Assembly: GCA_000787465.1 (NCBI GenBank)
Contig: JSYX01000062.1
Coordinates: forward strand, 27,112 to 91,111
Reading direction: 5' to 3'
Length of the DNA: 64,000 bases
From: Thermomucor indicae-seudaticae
Lineage: Eukaryota; Mucoromycota; Mucoromycetes; Mucorales; Lichtheimiaceae
Made by a program: the position numbers and the translations under genes. This document shows positions 50,584-64,000 of this stretch, one piece after another (position 1 is the first letter of the stretch; each line of letters begins with the position of its first letter). Under the pieces are notes generated by a model. The model saw only the letters and a program-made list of their open reading frames with translations, did not search any database and was not told the origin of the DNA.

Positions 50584-50987
50584 AACGCTTCTCTTCTTTT
50601 CCTACGATCTTATCCGCAGTCGCGGAACAGACGTTTTCACTGTCACTCGCTTTCTTCTTCGCTGTATTTTTCCCCTTTGCTTTTCGCCTTTCCGTTTAAA
50701 CTATCTGATTGCTTGGAAATAATAAAAAAGGAGCTCGATTGCCTTTTGTCTGTCCATGGTGTTGTCGAAGAAAAGTCAAGCATAACTGGAAGAGCAGTGC
50801 TTTGTATCGAGTAGAGACAATGACGAGGCAAAACATATAATGGATCATACCGTTGTTTCTTTTCCCGCGGTATGTAGCATCACCAATGTATTAAATTCTG
50901 TTCTTGGCAATCAGACTCTGAGTAACTTACGCGTGAATATCACTTTACATGAGGAACAAAGAATTCATACATCTAACAACACAGATA

Positions 50988-53825
50988 TTATTGACGTTGT
51001 GGTAAAGGTGTCTGCGTCAATAACTGCAACTTATTCAATATGTCCCCAATCTGCGCATTATTCAGTTGGGGCGGCGGCATAGATGTTGTGCTTGAACTAG
51101 ACGTTGGTATAGCAGTTGCAAAGTTGGGTGGCGTTGATGTCAAGGCACCAGCCATCGGCTGAGACGAAACATTGGGAATCAGAGGAGGTCGTTGTTGTTG
51201 TTGGACAACAGCCGCCGCAGATGAAGGAACATATTGTGGAACCTGTTGAGATAAACTGCCAACAGGCACCTGTCCAACATTGGTCATTGCACTAGTCGTT
51301 CTTGAAGACGAAGCTGACGACACACTGGATGCAGTAGGAGTTGACTTTACGGTATTGGCAAGTACAGCAAGTAGTTGTTGAATTGTCGATTGGCTTGGGA
51401 TGGATGACGGAGAAGGCGCCGGGTAAGTTTGCTGGGGTTGTGGTTGTGGATAGGAGGTGGGCTGCACAGGCGGTGGTTGTTGTTGTTGGGTGGGTATCAT
51501 CGGCGGTCGCTGGACTGCTGATGGGGAAGGAGTCTGCTGCGGCTGCTGTACCATGCCTTTTACAATGTTGATTAACGTCGAAAGTGTATTCGGGTCCAGA
51601 GTGTTTGGGTTGATGGATGGTATTGTTGCTGGAGTAGTTGGAGCAACTGGAAGAGGCTGTGAAACGTTGGCTGTACTGGTGGTATACTGTGGGTTCGATA
51701 CCGGGACGGCAGTTGCTACTGGCTTTTGTTGCGGCTGCTGTGTAGGAGAATACCGATCCGGTCGCGACCGGTTAAGGACAGCAACAGCTTCTTCAATAGA
51801 TATCCTATCGTACTCTAAATTTACCATTAAATATCCATCTTCAATGGTCTATATGAACTCTTTATCTTTACCTTCAAATTTATAACTGCCAGCACCAGCT
51901 TCTGTGTTGGGCTCAAATACTTGCAAGCTTATCTTGCCTTCGACTTCACTTCCTGGTTCAACTACAAGCAGCGCCTTGACACCTTCCATAATTAGCTGCT
52001 TTACTAAATCATCCCGAGTTACTTGACCATATTGCAGAAACAATGTGTGAGCTTGGATTCTTTGTGAACTAAAAGACGATTCAATATAATCGATGAACCC
52101 GCGGTTCACGTTCCCCCAAGCAACAATCTGGACAGTGGGGACACCTTGACCATAACGCCGAGGAAGAAGAAAAGAAGTAGACGCTGCTGATCCGTTAACG
52201 TTCTGATACCACTGCTGCTGAGGTCCTGAGCCACCCAGTTCCACTGATTTTCCTCCTCTGCCACGATGACTCATGTTTGCCATTTTCTTTCCGCGACCTG
52301 CACTAACGGATCCTCCACCACGGGCAGGTCTGCGTCCTCTCATACGATTACCATCATATGAACGGTAACCTTCGTTTTCGCCGTAATACTCATATTCACC
52401 ACCCACATTGGAAGTTGCATTATTCATGTTGCCAGAATATGGTTGAAACTCATACGGTTGCTGATCGAAGCGGGGACGACGATTCTCATTGTATCCGTCA
52501 TCGTGGCGGTACGGATAATGCTCGGTCGGCCCACCACGCCCACCACTACCACCTCGGCTGTGGGATCGTTTATCATTAAAATCTTTGCGGTGTCCGGTCT
52601 TAGAAATCCCGTCTTTATATTCGTGTCTTGTGCTTGCCATAACATGTCCTCGACCACGGGCATAATTTCCGTTTGCATGTTGTGTGTTGTACCCACGCTG
52701 ATCTGTGGTGTCACGGAAAGAGGGCGATGCTAGGCCCTCAGATTTCACAGCAGGGTAAGACATCTGGTTTGCGTCCCGCCGGAAACCTGGACTAGGTCTG
52801 CTATCAGTCTGCATTTGATAGTTCTCACCAGCACCGTATTCATCGCTGTAAGATGTCTGTGGACGAGTGGATTGTACTTCTAATTCTGTAAGAAGAAAGA
52901 AGAGTTAGAAGATCCGTCCCATCAAACAACCAATAAAGGAACCACGTTTGCGAAAAGATATATCGTTCGAACGTGTGCCTCTTGGAAACAGCACACCAGA
53001 ACATGATGCATGAATGTCTCCCCACCCCACGAATTGCCGACAAAGAAATATGCAGTAGTACAACAGTGTTGGGTGATTATGGTCTCCCTCACACAAGTAT
53101 ACAACTGAACTAAAGGAGCTGCTGTAACCAACCATGCTTTCGCATCACTCTTTTTGCAGATTCTTGAGCGGAGCACGCGGAGAAGTGGGGGCAGCGAACG
53201 AAAAGGAGAGGATGACGAATGCAGAAAAAAAGGGAAACGTAAACCTACCGATTATTCCACCTCTGAACATTTTGCCATTCTCTGCTTGGACAGCGGCAAC
53301 GCATGATTCAGGGTTTGCAAACTGTATATAACCAGAGGTATTTTTCAGATAGCAGTCGTGGATATGGCCGTATTTGCTAAAATGGGCCAAAACATCTCGC
53401 TTTCTAACAGCATATGGAAGATTTCGAATAAGCATACGAGCCTCGGGCGCCAAGTCTTGTTCTCGACCCGATGGAGCAGTTGTCTGATGTCGAACATTAG
53501 AAGAAGCAGCAGTAGCAGTAGCAGTGGTACTAGTAATAGTACTATCTTCTTGTTTTTGAGCGTTGTGTTTTCGCTTAGAAAGCATTTCATATTCATCAAA
53601 TTCATCCGGTGTCCTTTCTCGTTTCACGCCGGCACCTTGTTGAATCGGGTCGTCGTTAGGGAGAGGCTTTGGATCGTTATCCTCTACAGGCGGCGGGTGG
53701 CTAGCAAATAATGCTGCCAAGAAATCATCCACTACACTAGATTGAGACTTGTTTTGAGAAGCAGCACCGCCTTCTCCTCCCATCTCTACGTCTTTCTCTT
53801 GGGACATCTTTTTTCTCTTTTTCAA
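50988..53825 (-). CDS. RRM protein with NCOA5-like domain and Pro/Gln-rich tail
   Basis: RNA-binding nuclear protein. The first exon (53825 to about 53250) has an acidic start, DDFLAALFA, then one RRM (RMLIRNLPYAV as RNP2, SGYIQFAN as RNP1-like). An intron leads to a long Arg/Gly/Asp/Tyr-rich region starting EVQSTRPQT (about 52890) with RGG boxes such as GRGGKSVELGG. Then VPTVQIVAWGNVNRGFIDYI, HTLFLQYGQVTRDDLVKQLI and KALLVVEPGSEVEGKISLQV resemble the anticodon-binding-like domain of NCOA5. After an in-frame TAG (51849-51851) the same frame continues LEYDRISIEEAVAVLNR and a Gln/Pro/Ser-rich tail ending PLPQRQ (50988). A 33-nt intron (GTAAAG...GAAG) would remove the stop in phase 1. A shorter protein ending at 51849 is the alternative. 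The ATG 53807 is another possible start. Confidence 0.65.
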
Positions 53826-53990
53826 TAATCTGAAATCGGAAGGGTAAAGCGCAAAAAAGAAGTAGAACAGACGAGAATTTGCCTGACGACATCGTCACAT
53901 TGCGATTGGTACTGATTAAGTCTCCGAAAAGTGGCTTCTTATGGGAGAGGGGAGCCCGGAAGCAAGCATACATTTTTCCTCTTGTGCACC

Positions 53991-57484
<3,494 letters not shown>

Positions 57485-57827
57485 AGTTTGTTCTTTACTG
57501 TTTTGCAACTTTATATCTAGGTAGTCGAAGAAAATAAAGTTGAGGACATGTGTAAATATGAACCCGCCCTTGATGCCAACTTGCAGCCCTCAAGACATCT
57601 TTCAATTCTATTACTTATGCTTGTTAGTGAAAGGGACACTTCCAAGTCAACGGAATGATATGGAAGTCCCAGGAATGAATCCAATACTTGTAGGGCCGAC
57701 CTAAGCCAGAGAATTAAGTCGCTCGCAGTGACTATTGTTTGCAACTTGGTGAGGATAGACTGCGACACTTATCTGCTGTGTAATGATGCCAGCAATAGTA
57801 AGTTCGAACATTGACTGGAGACGCAGT

Positions 57828-58055
57828 TCAGTTAGAAGGACCTGTAGTCCCCGCACCGTTTCTTCGCAGCTCTTCCAGCAAAGTGCTGCCGACATAAGTA
57901 GCATTCGGTATACCCATGAAAGCTTTCGCCATGTGGATTAAGAGGGCTGTGCAGGTATCCCGGGCTGTCGGAATGGTGTAAGCAGTGACTTGTTTTATGA
58001 ATCGTTTAAGGGGTTCAATTTTTTTTATAAAAATGGGGTCTTGGCGTCTGAACAT
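57828..58055 (-). CDS. Possible small gene, unrecognised
   Basis: Minus-strand frame from ATG 58055 with FIKQVTAYTIPTARDTCTAL and MGIPNATYVGSTLLEELRRN, stopping at 57828. The helix pattern hints faintly at a cyclin box, but no diagnostic motif is complete and downstream frames do not connect clearly. It is divergent from the next gene by 38 nt. Confidence 0.25.
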   Translation of the reverse strand: MFRRQDPIFIKKIEPLKRFIKQVTAYTIPTARDTCTALLIHMAKAFMGIPNATYVGSTLLEELRRNGAGTTGPSN

Positions 58056-58092
58056 GAACCTTTAACCCTCTGACTGTTTTTTTTCTCTCAAC

Positions 58093-59664
58093 ATGTTGAG
58101 CATTGTTCACGCCTTTTGGCGAAGTTCCTCTTACAACGAATACATGATCAAAAGGAATCTTCTCGTGCTTGCAGCGTTATGGGTGTTCAATTACCTTACG
58201 GACTGGTCTTTACCACGATTGACAAGTAACGCGCGTGCATTTTGTGTACCAAATTGCCAACTGATCATTATGTTCGAATATAGAGCTCATTGAAATTGCG
58301 ATCACCTGCGTTTGCGTAGGAAACATTTGGTTTCACTCAAAGCACCATCTCAGCCGACTTTCATCTGTCGCTAAATGGCTCAAGCGATATATGTTTCAGA
58401 ACTGCCCCATTTCGAACCTCCATGTGCAGTTCCTCAAACTCGTGTATCCAACATCAGTCCGGCTGATCCGTAGCTTGAAAGCTTTAGCTCATCAGTATAT
58501 TGGACTTCAAAAAGATTTTCCGTCACCGCCTGCTCAACCTGAGCCACTCGGTGCACAGTTCCGACTGCCTTCTATTTACGCATCTCTATCTTTGGGTACA
58601 TTCTTCCTAGGTAGGTTATCGGCTATCCTTTCGTCAAACTGTAACATTTTCTGAACGTCAAAAATAACATATGCATTCGACAGTACATGACTGTATGATA
58701 ACTCGCAACAAACGAAAATCAGAGCATACCTATCTCCCGCCTCTGAAATATGCACCATCTTATTTCCCTCACAAAAGGATCACTGATCGCACCCAGAAGT
58801 GCTTGTGGCGGCTTTGCCCGACCCCCGATGTCATTGAGCAATGTAAAACGGAGCAGGTGTGTAATTGTTAACCTATTGAACGGCAATTTCAATATCTGAC
58901 ATCAAAATTTATTAGTTCCAAGGCTTTCAAGACAACTGGCACCAGTTCAGGGATGCTCCTTCTAAGATTTATTATGACAGACTTTGCGAGGTAAAACATA
59001 ATAAAGAAGACGTAAGCGTATGGCATTTCCTTAAGTTTTACGGTAGTGGCTCGTCTTCAACATTTTATGCCCTATGCTATGGACGGTAGATTATACTCAC
59101 AACATTTCGGATATGCCGAACGATATGGTTTGTCTACAGATTCGCAAAATGTTTAATAACAAGGGGACTGATCATTGCTTGTCCATGACTCAAAGATTTT
59201 ACCTATGCCACTCGTTTACTCTATGCTCACCGTCAAAGGCTATGAAAACGATCATGTTAGACAATATGTTTTATGCCGAATACGCGGTACGTTCATTATC
59301 TCTAATCGGAGAGTTATGATAGTCACTGGATGCTGATTATGTCTCTGCCAGAGATTGCGCAATCTCGCCGCCTATGCCCTTATGCCAAGTTTATTATGTA
59401 TCCTTCTGATGATGAAGTAGGTTCGACCACAATTTTAGTCAATTCGGTCCAGTTTATTTCTGGCTTGTACTGACTTTAATAGATCATATGCCATATGTTT
59501 AAGCTTTATTTGCAACACCGTATGCCGAGTATCATACCCTCGCTACTGCCAGTAAGTTCGAAGTATTGCGGTACATACCGTGTTTTCTAACTGTTTTTGG
59601 TTTTCAGCTCCAAGGAAATGCGCTGCATTACTTGCTTGTATATTTTTATGTTACTGAAGACTAA
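58093..59664 (+). CDS. Unrecognised multi-exon gene with N-terminal membrane segment
   Basis: ATG 58093 begins HAFWRSSSYNEYMIKRN then a helix LLVLAALWVFNYLTDWSL. A clean intron (gtaacg...tatag) leads to IEIAITCVCVGNIWFHSKHH, VAKWLKRYMFQNCPISNLHV and LRSLKALAHQYIGLQKDFP. Later exons give RKSEHTYLPPLKYAPSYFPH, RTQKCLWRLCPTPDVIEQC, FQGFQDNWHQFRDAPSKIYY, MVCLQIRKMFNNKGTDHCLS and a last piece LQGNALHYLLVYFYVTED with TAA at 59662-59664. Joins follow GT-AG with kept frames in most cases. It looks like a real membrane-anchored protein of about 400 residues. I could not place it in a family. Confidence 0.5.
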
Positions 59665-60051
59665 GTGAAAGGGAACATTGTAGGACATACTGGACCTTAG
59701 AACTCATGTCGGTCCTTGTAGATTAAAACAAGAAGTATTTTATTGAGTAAAACTCGTTGCATGTATGATGTCCTTAAAAGCCTGAAATTGGGTCCGACGC
59801 GTATTTTTACTAGGATGTTTGCTTTGTAAAGTATTTATTTGTGACAGAGACGGTTTCTTATTGTGTATACTGTATACAATTCTTGCATAGTTAGTTGGAC
59901 CCTAAACAAGCTCACCATTGGCTCTTATCAATAAGCCATCGCTGCGTACTTTAATTACCACATCATTGTTAGCGAGTCTTGAAGCCAAGTCTCAGTGACA
60001 CCTTTAATCAATATGGGAAACTGCAAAGACTCCACATTTTGAACAAAAAAT

Positions 60052-60110
60052 TTTCTTTGTTTTCTTTGTTTTCTTTGTTTTCTTTGCTTTCTTTGCTTTC
60101 TTTGCTCTTC
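60052..60110. repeat. (TTTCTTTG)n satellite tract
   Basis: About seven tandem units of the octamer ttttcttt/g with small changes (last units tttcttt gc), on the plus strand. It borders the mobile-element zone at 60.2-63.5 kb. Confidence 0.9.
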
Positions 60111-60270
60111 AGCTCGTCTTATTGCTTTTTCTGAGGCACTTTTAGAGCCCAATCTCTTTTCGGGTTTATGCGCCTGACCGTTCCCTCAAATCCTTGCTTT
60201 CGTGTGTCGAATTTTCCTTGTGCTGCTTTAAAATGACGTCCGAAAAACCTGAGTTCAGCTAATCCTGGCA

Positions 60271-61400
60271 TGTACAGTGCCCTCGGAAAAAGAATAAGAA
60301 AGTTTTGCACGATCGCCTAAACTTAAAATCGATATCTCTTTTTTGAAGTGTTGTTGCTCATCACATGTTCGTTTTTTCGCTTTCTTATTTTGTTTACTAT
60401 GACTTTAGACACTCTACAAGAGATTCGTATCGTTACTTTGAGCGGAGAAGGAAGCACGGCGAAACTAATTGAAGAGAAAACTGGTGTACCCTTAGAAATG
60501 GTCTACCGAATTTTAAAGCAATTTAGAGGAAGAGGGACTGTAGAAAGCCGTAAAAGCCTCAGACGACCTCGTAAACTTATGGGAATATACACGCGGGCCT
60601 TAGTTAGGGAGACCAAAAAGAACAGACACGCGACTTTAGCAGTGTTGACCAACAGTCTGCCCGCGCAAGTTCACCCCGATACTGTCCGGACAACTTTGCA
60701 TAAAGAAGGCATTCACAGTCGTGCCGCGAAAAAGAAGCCATTCCTCAACAACAGGCACACGAAGGGCGCAAAGCCCTTGCTAGAAAGCACAAGAACTGGT
60801 CTGTTGCCGATTGGCGAAAGGTTATTTGGACGGACAAATCCAGCTTGGAGATCGGGAGGAATTCAAGGCAAGACCGTGTCTGGCCTGAAGCCGGCAATGC
60901 TGACCGTCTGAATTCCTTGACACTGACTTTCAAGAGCGGTCGCTCCTCAGTAATGGTCTGGGGTGCCATTTCCCAGGGGAAGAAGTCAGAGTTGGTCATC
61001 ATGGACGGAAATAGGCGTAATGGTGCTGATTTCGCGGTTCAGGTCTATAATGGTCCACTATGGAGCCTGCTGCAAACAGTACGCGATGGAACACTTATGG
61101 AGGATGGCGCCACGACACACAGGAGCAAAGCTGCAAACGGGTGGAGGGAGCTGCACCTAGTTGAGAAGATAGAATGCGCGCAATCACCGGATCTTAAACC
61201 CGATCGAGGACGTGTGGAAGATCATGAAGGATTCCCTGTATAAAACGATCCACCGGATTAAAGGCGTTGACGACATGAAGAGATATTTGCAGGACGTCTG
61301 GGAGTCTCTAGATACAGAAAAACTTGACAATTTTATGGACTCGATGCCAGATTGTATTAGAGAAGTTATCAACAATAAAGGTGCAAGTACCATATGGTAA
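60271..61400 (+). mobile_element. Tc1/mariner transposon, decayed (frameshifted transposase)
   Basis: Transposase start at ATG 60399. The N-terminal helix-turn-helix is clear (STAKLIEEKTGVPLEMVYRI, then VESRKSLRRPRKL), followed by HATLAVLTNSLPAQVHPDTV. A frame change near 60740 and a second near 61197 break the gene. Catalytic residues lie in the shifted frames: WTDKSS (first Asp, 60829), LMEDGATTHRSKA (second Asp), and PIEDVWKIMKDSLYKTIHRI (Glu), with AQSPDLKP just before the break. A Tc1-type DD34E spacing is inferred. The end IREVINNKGAST stops at 61400. tacagtgccctcggaaaaa at about 60271 looks like the left terminal repeat; no intact right repeat was seen, so the right edge is unclear. 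The copy cannot make a full transposase. Confidence 0.8.
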
Positions 61401-61434
61401 TTCTCCACAAATACGACATGCCTCATGCATCAAA

Positions 61435-61546
61435 TACAGTCATCCCCCGATCTTTTTCAGTCCAGGTTTTTTCCGCCCTCGCATTTTTCAGTTCCTCGCT
61501 TTTTCATTTTTCCCTCAGAAAAATGACCCGGAAAAAATCCGGGTTA
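61435..61546. mobile_element. MITE-like fragment related to the 63.3 kb element
   Basis: Begins tacagtcatcccccgatc, contains ttttttccgccctcgcatttttc and ends with a palindrome acccggaaaaaatccgggtt. The ttttttccgccctcNcNtttttc core recurs, reverse-complemented, inside the 63325-63487 element. Probably a related small non-autonomous element next to the Tc1/mariner copy. Confidence 0.4.
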
Positions 61547-61989
61547 GCATATAAGCTATATTGCTTTTTAGGCATTCTGTAAGGAGTTTGAAAGAACGCC
61601 TTTAGTGATTGCCCTGTCCGTCCGTCACGCTTTTCGGTCAAAATTTTATCCGGTGCGTGAAGAACTTGGAATACCTAGATCTGCCGCTTGCGGATTCCTA
61701 TGAGACGTTGCAAATGCATTATGCCATAAGAAGTATACTGAAATCTCCCTAGTTTAACGATGCTTATGCCGTTCCTTGTATCCGTAAATGGATTTGGGCA
61801 CGATCTCCTACCACGCACTTTCTACTTCTTTCGGGATCTCCGACTTAAGCTTCAGCGTTTAAAAAAGCCCAAGAGGATACATCGATTATGGTGTTTTCGT
61901 TTTACTCTTGTCTTTAATAACACAGTAGACGGGGTATGGAACGCCCTTAAAGTTTCTTTGAAACTGGCTTCGCTAATTTTTGTTTAACG

Positions 61990-63070
61990 CAATTTGGCCC
62001 CTTCACAAGCTGATAAATTCCGTCAAATACCAGCTCCATTTTGTAAGTACATATTTCTGCTCCTAGTGGCAAGTTACGTATTCGAGTACACTCGTATTAC
62101 CATAGGCATGAGTATGCTTACCTTTAACGAGCACGCCAACGGCAACGGGGTTCTTAACCGAGGTTTTTACCATCTTGTTCACCATGGTTTTGAGCTCCTT
62201 TCCGAGCCTTACTAGGTCAGACTCCTCTTTGTTGTTGCCAGGCTTTTTAACTTCGATTGCCATCAGCTCGATTGAGGTGCCGCGAAGCCTCACGTAGTTG
62301 ACGTAGTCCGGATAAAGAGTATAACCCTCCAAGATGTTCAGCGAGTATGTTTGCCTAACGGGGCATTAAGTTGGCAAACCGAATATTGGACAATATTCAT
62401 TCCTACATACCATTCGTACATCAAACGTTTGCCCTCGCTGAAAATCGGACTAATAATTGGCGCCAGGTTGTCGCCGATAAACGTCGCTTCGTTCGTTTTT
62501 CGATCTTTTTCTCGCCTGGTAAAGAGCTTCGGCGCTAGCCTGTCAATGATCGTGGCGGCAACGACCAGACGATCATCTGTTTTGCCGAGTTTTAGAGCCT
62601 CTCCCTTGATATCATGGAGCTCATCGTTTAGGTTGTCCGAGAGTCCTGATTCGATCACCTCCAAGACTTCGTTGCACTAACTAAGGGTGGCATAGTAGAG
62701 ACGCTTCAGGCCATGATTTATCATCAAGCTCTCGATGAACTTATCGCGCTCAGCAAGCAGGAACTTGTCCTATACCGCAATGTTGGTATGGAGAAACAAA
62801 AAGATGAAGCTCAATGCCCTAGTCAGTGTCCAGTCAGTTGCTGTCTGAAGCCACAAGATTCTTGACTCCGACAGGCACTCAAAGGATAGTGCGCCTTTAA
62901 CCGTCTTTTTACGGTAAGCCTTGATCTTGTGTGTGACATTAATGGCATCGACCAGCCATTCCTTTGTCCAGATAGAAAGCAGATGCTTCCGTTACTAAGG
63001 GTAACTAGTAGTGCTCGATTTCCCCGTCTTACCTCCCCGCTGTTGCCAAAGTCTTTTTGTGAATCCACAA
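61990..63070 (-). pseudogene. Decayed PD-(D/E)XK nuclease-like gene of a mucoralean repeat family
   Basis: Minus-strand coding traces: EWLVDAINVTHKIKAYRKKT, ILWLQTATDWTLTRALSFI, a piece after an in-frame TAG (HTNIAV|DKFLLAERDKFIESLM), and after another stop NEVLEVIESGLSDNLNDEL, then EATFIGDNLAPIISPIFSEG. The next part is TYSLNILEGYTLYPDYV with a PD pair (Asp at 62308) and, after a short gap, LMAIEVKKPG (E at 62254 and K at 62248). PD...E-x-K is the core of restriction-like nucleases. Then SDLVRLGKELKTMVNKM and a probable intron leading to YKMELVFDGIYQLVKG (about 62030). Many copies with this layout occur in Mucorales genomes, from memory; function unknown. Two in-frame stops make this a likely pseudogene. 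Confidence 0.55.
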
Positions 63071-63324
63071 GAATAAACGCGCGTATATTTTCTTTGCTGA
63101 CGCGACTCGACAGTTAACGCATCACCGTCACTGGCAGAGTCAATCCCAGTGGCTTCAGGATCAGTTGCATCGTGTGCTACCGTGCTGACTTTTCGTCTCT
63201 CGGATGCTCGGCTTGCTTCAGCGGATGGTGGTAGCGTACCTATATCAGTTCGTTCTTATCGGCGTCGCAGACACGTATGATAGCTGACAAAGATTACCTC
63301 CTTCATTCATCGTAAAGCTTCCAA

Positions 63325-63487
63325 TATAGTGATCCCTCGATTTTTTCCGCCGCGGATTGGCATCCAAACCACAGGAAAAACGTGAGGGCGGGAAAAATTC
63401 GAGAGAGTTACATTTATTGAGTGTTCAGCGGATTGACCTCTCGGAAAGCGGAAAATCGAGGCGGAAAAAAATCGAAGGACCACTGTA
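63325..63487. mobile_element. MITE with TA target-site flanks
   Basis: An imperfect terminal inverted repeat bounds about 163 bases. The left end reads tatagtgatccctcgattttttccgcc and the right end, reverse-complemented, tacagtggtccttcgatttttttccgcc: same order with a few changes and a TA at each border. Size, TA flanks and CAGTG-like ends fit a non-autonomous Tc1/mariner or pogo derivative. No coding frame inside. Confidence 0.7.
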
Positions 63488-64000
63488 CGTATGTCATCTG
63501 TTTGCTTGAAAATAACGCCAGTGGCATTGATCTCACTAACGCTTGAGTTCCCTTCGTATTTGCTTGTCTTTCTCCTCCGGGTGCCCTGGAATACACTGTG
63601 TGCACAATTTCGACATTAGTCTGACGCTGTTACGTTGATACACCAAATGTACATTCCAGGCTTGCGGAAGCACTTTTGCCGCGTTGGCACGATCCAGGTC
63701 TTCACTGTTTGAATCCAGAAGCCACCGGCAATCAGTATACTAAAGCCCAGACATTATTCTAAATTCAAATTATGCAATCGAACCCCCGTTAGCATCGTCT
63801 CGCGTAATTTCAAGCATCTAGGTCTGGTCAAAAACCTATGCTCCTCTTTTTTTCATCTCAGCAGTTTTTGTTGTTTTTCTTCTTTTTGTATAGTAACCCA
63901 AGAGTGAAGTATTAATAAAAAATATTCCTGAGATACGCCTCGATCACTTTTCTTAAAGCTACATTGTTGTAAAATGAAAGTACAAGCGTCAAAACGCGAT
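63488..64000. other. Right edge of window, no gene seen
   Basis: About 510 bases with short broken frames only. The segment may continue the mobile-element zone or hold the start of a gene outside the window. Confidence 0.4.

Overview
The window looks like nuclear DNA of an early-diverging fungus, most likely Mucoromycota and probably Mucorales. The genes are compact and cut by many short GT-AG introns (about 45-95 nt). The gene set is fungal (ENA-type cation ATPase, Avt-like vacuolar transporter, Iml2-like and Ugo1-like proteins) but keeps pieces that baker's yeast has lost: TSC2, LAMTOR2 and the U11/U12-35K protein of the minor spliceosome. No prokaryotic operons, CRISPR arrays or rRNA genes were seen, and no convincing tRNA. 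Species assignment is inference; no search could be run.

Layout. 0-8.7 kb: a septin-like GTPase running off the left edge, a TPR/F-box/LRR gene with a probable frameshift, a Ugo1-like carrier-fold protein, and a six-exon ENA-type P-type ATPase. 9.5-16.6 kb: CDP-diacylglycerol synthase, about 2.6 kb without a gene I can support, then a complete MLH3. 17-24 kb: an Avt-type transporter, a gene-poor stretch with a GC-rich island, and an Iml2/TTC39-like TPR gene. 24.5-30.6 kb: LAMTOR2 and TSC2, two regulators of the lysosomal mTORC1 switch, next to each other on the same strand. 30.9-32.7 kb: a decayed Fanzor (eukaryotic TnpB relative). 32.8-40.5 kb: SNRNP35, a mitochondrial rhomboid protease, a WW-domain protein, an unrecognised multi-exon gene, and a PTM1/GPR107-like seven-helix membrane protein. 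40.7-50.6 kb: an unusual redoxin/F-box fusion, the mitochondrial ATP synthase delta subunit, beta-COP and glucose-6-phosphate isomerase. 51-57.5 kb: an RRM/NCOA5-like protein and a Prp22/DHX8 helicase that appears to lack the S1 domain. 57.5-64 kb: an unrecognised membrane-protein gene, then a mobile-element zone with a broken Tc1/mariner transposase, a decayed PD-(D/E)XK-like gene and a small TA-flanked inverted-repeat element.

Themes. Most genes are single-copy housekeeping functions: membrane lipid synthesis, COPI traffic, glycolysis, ATP synthase, splicing and mismatch repair/meiosis. TSC2 and LAMTOR2 act on the same pathway. SNRNP35 and the Prp22-like gene both belong to the splicing machinery. 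Accessory material lies between genes at about 31-32.7 kb and 60-63.5 kb and is mostly pseudogenised. Exon borders were worked out by hand from reading phase and GT-AG sites. They are firm where the two exon frames join exactly and approximate elsewhere.
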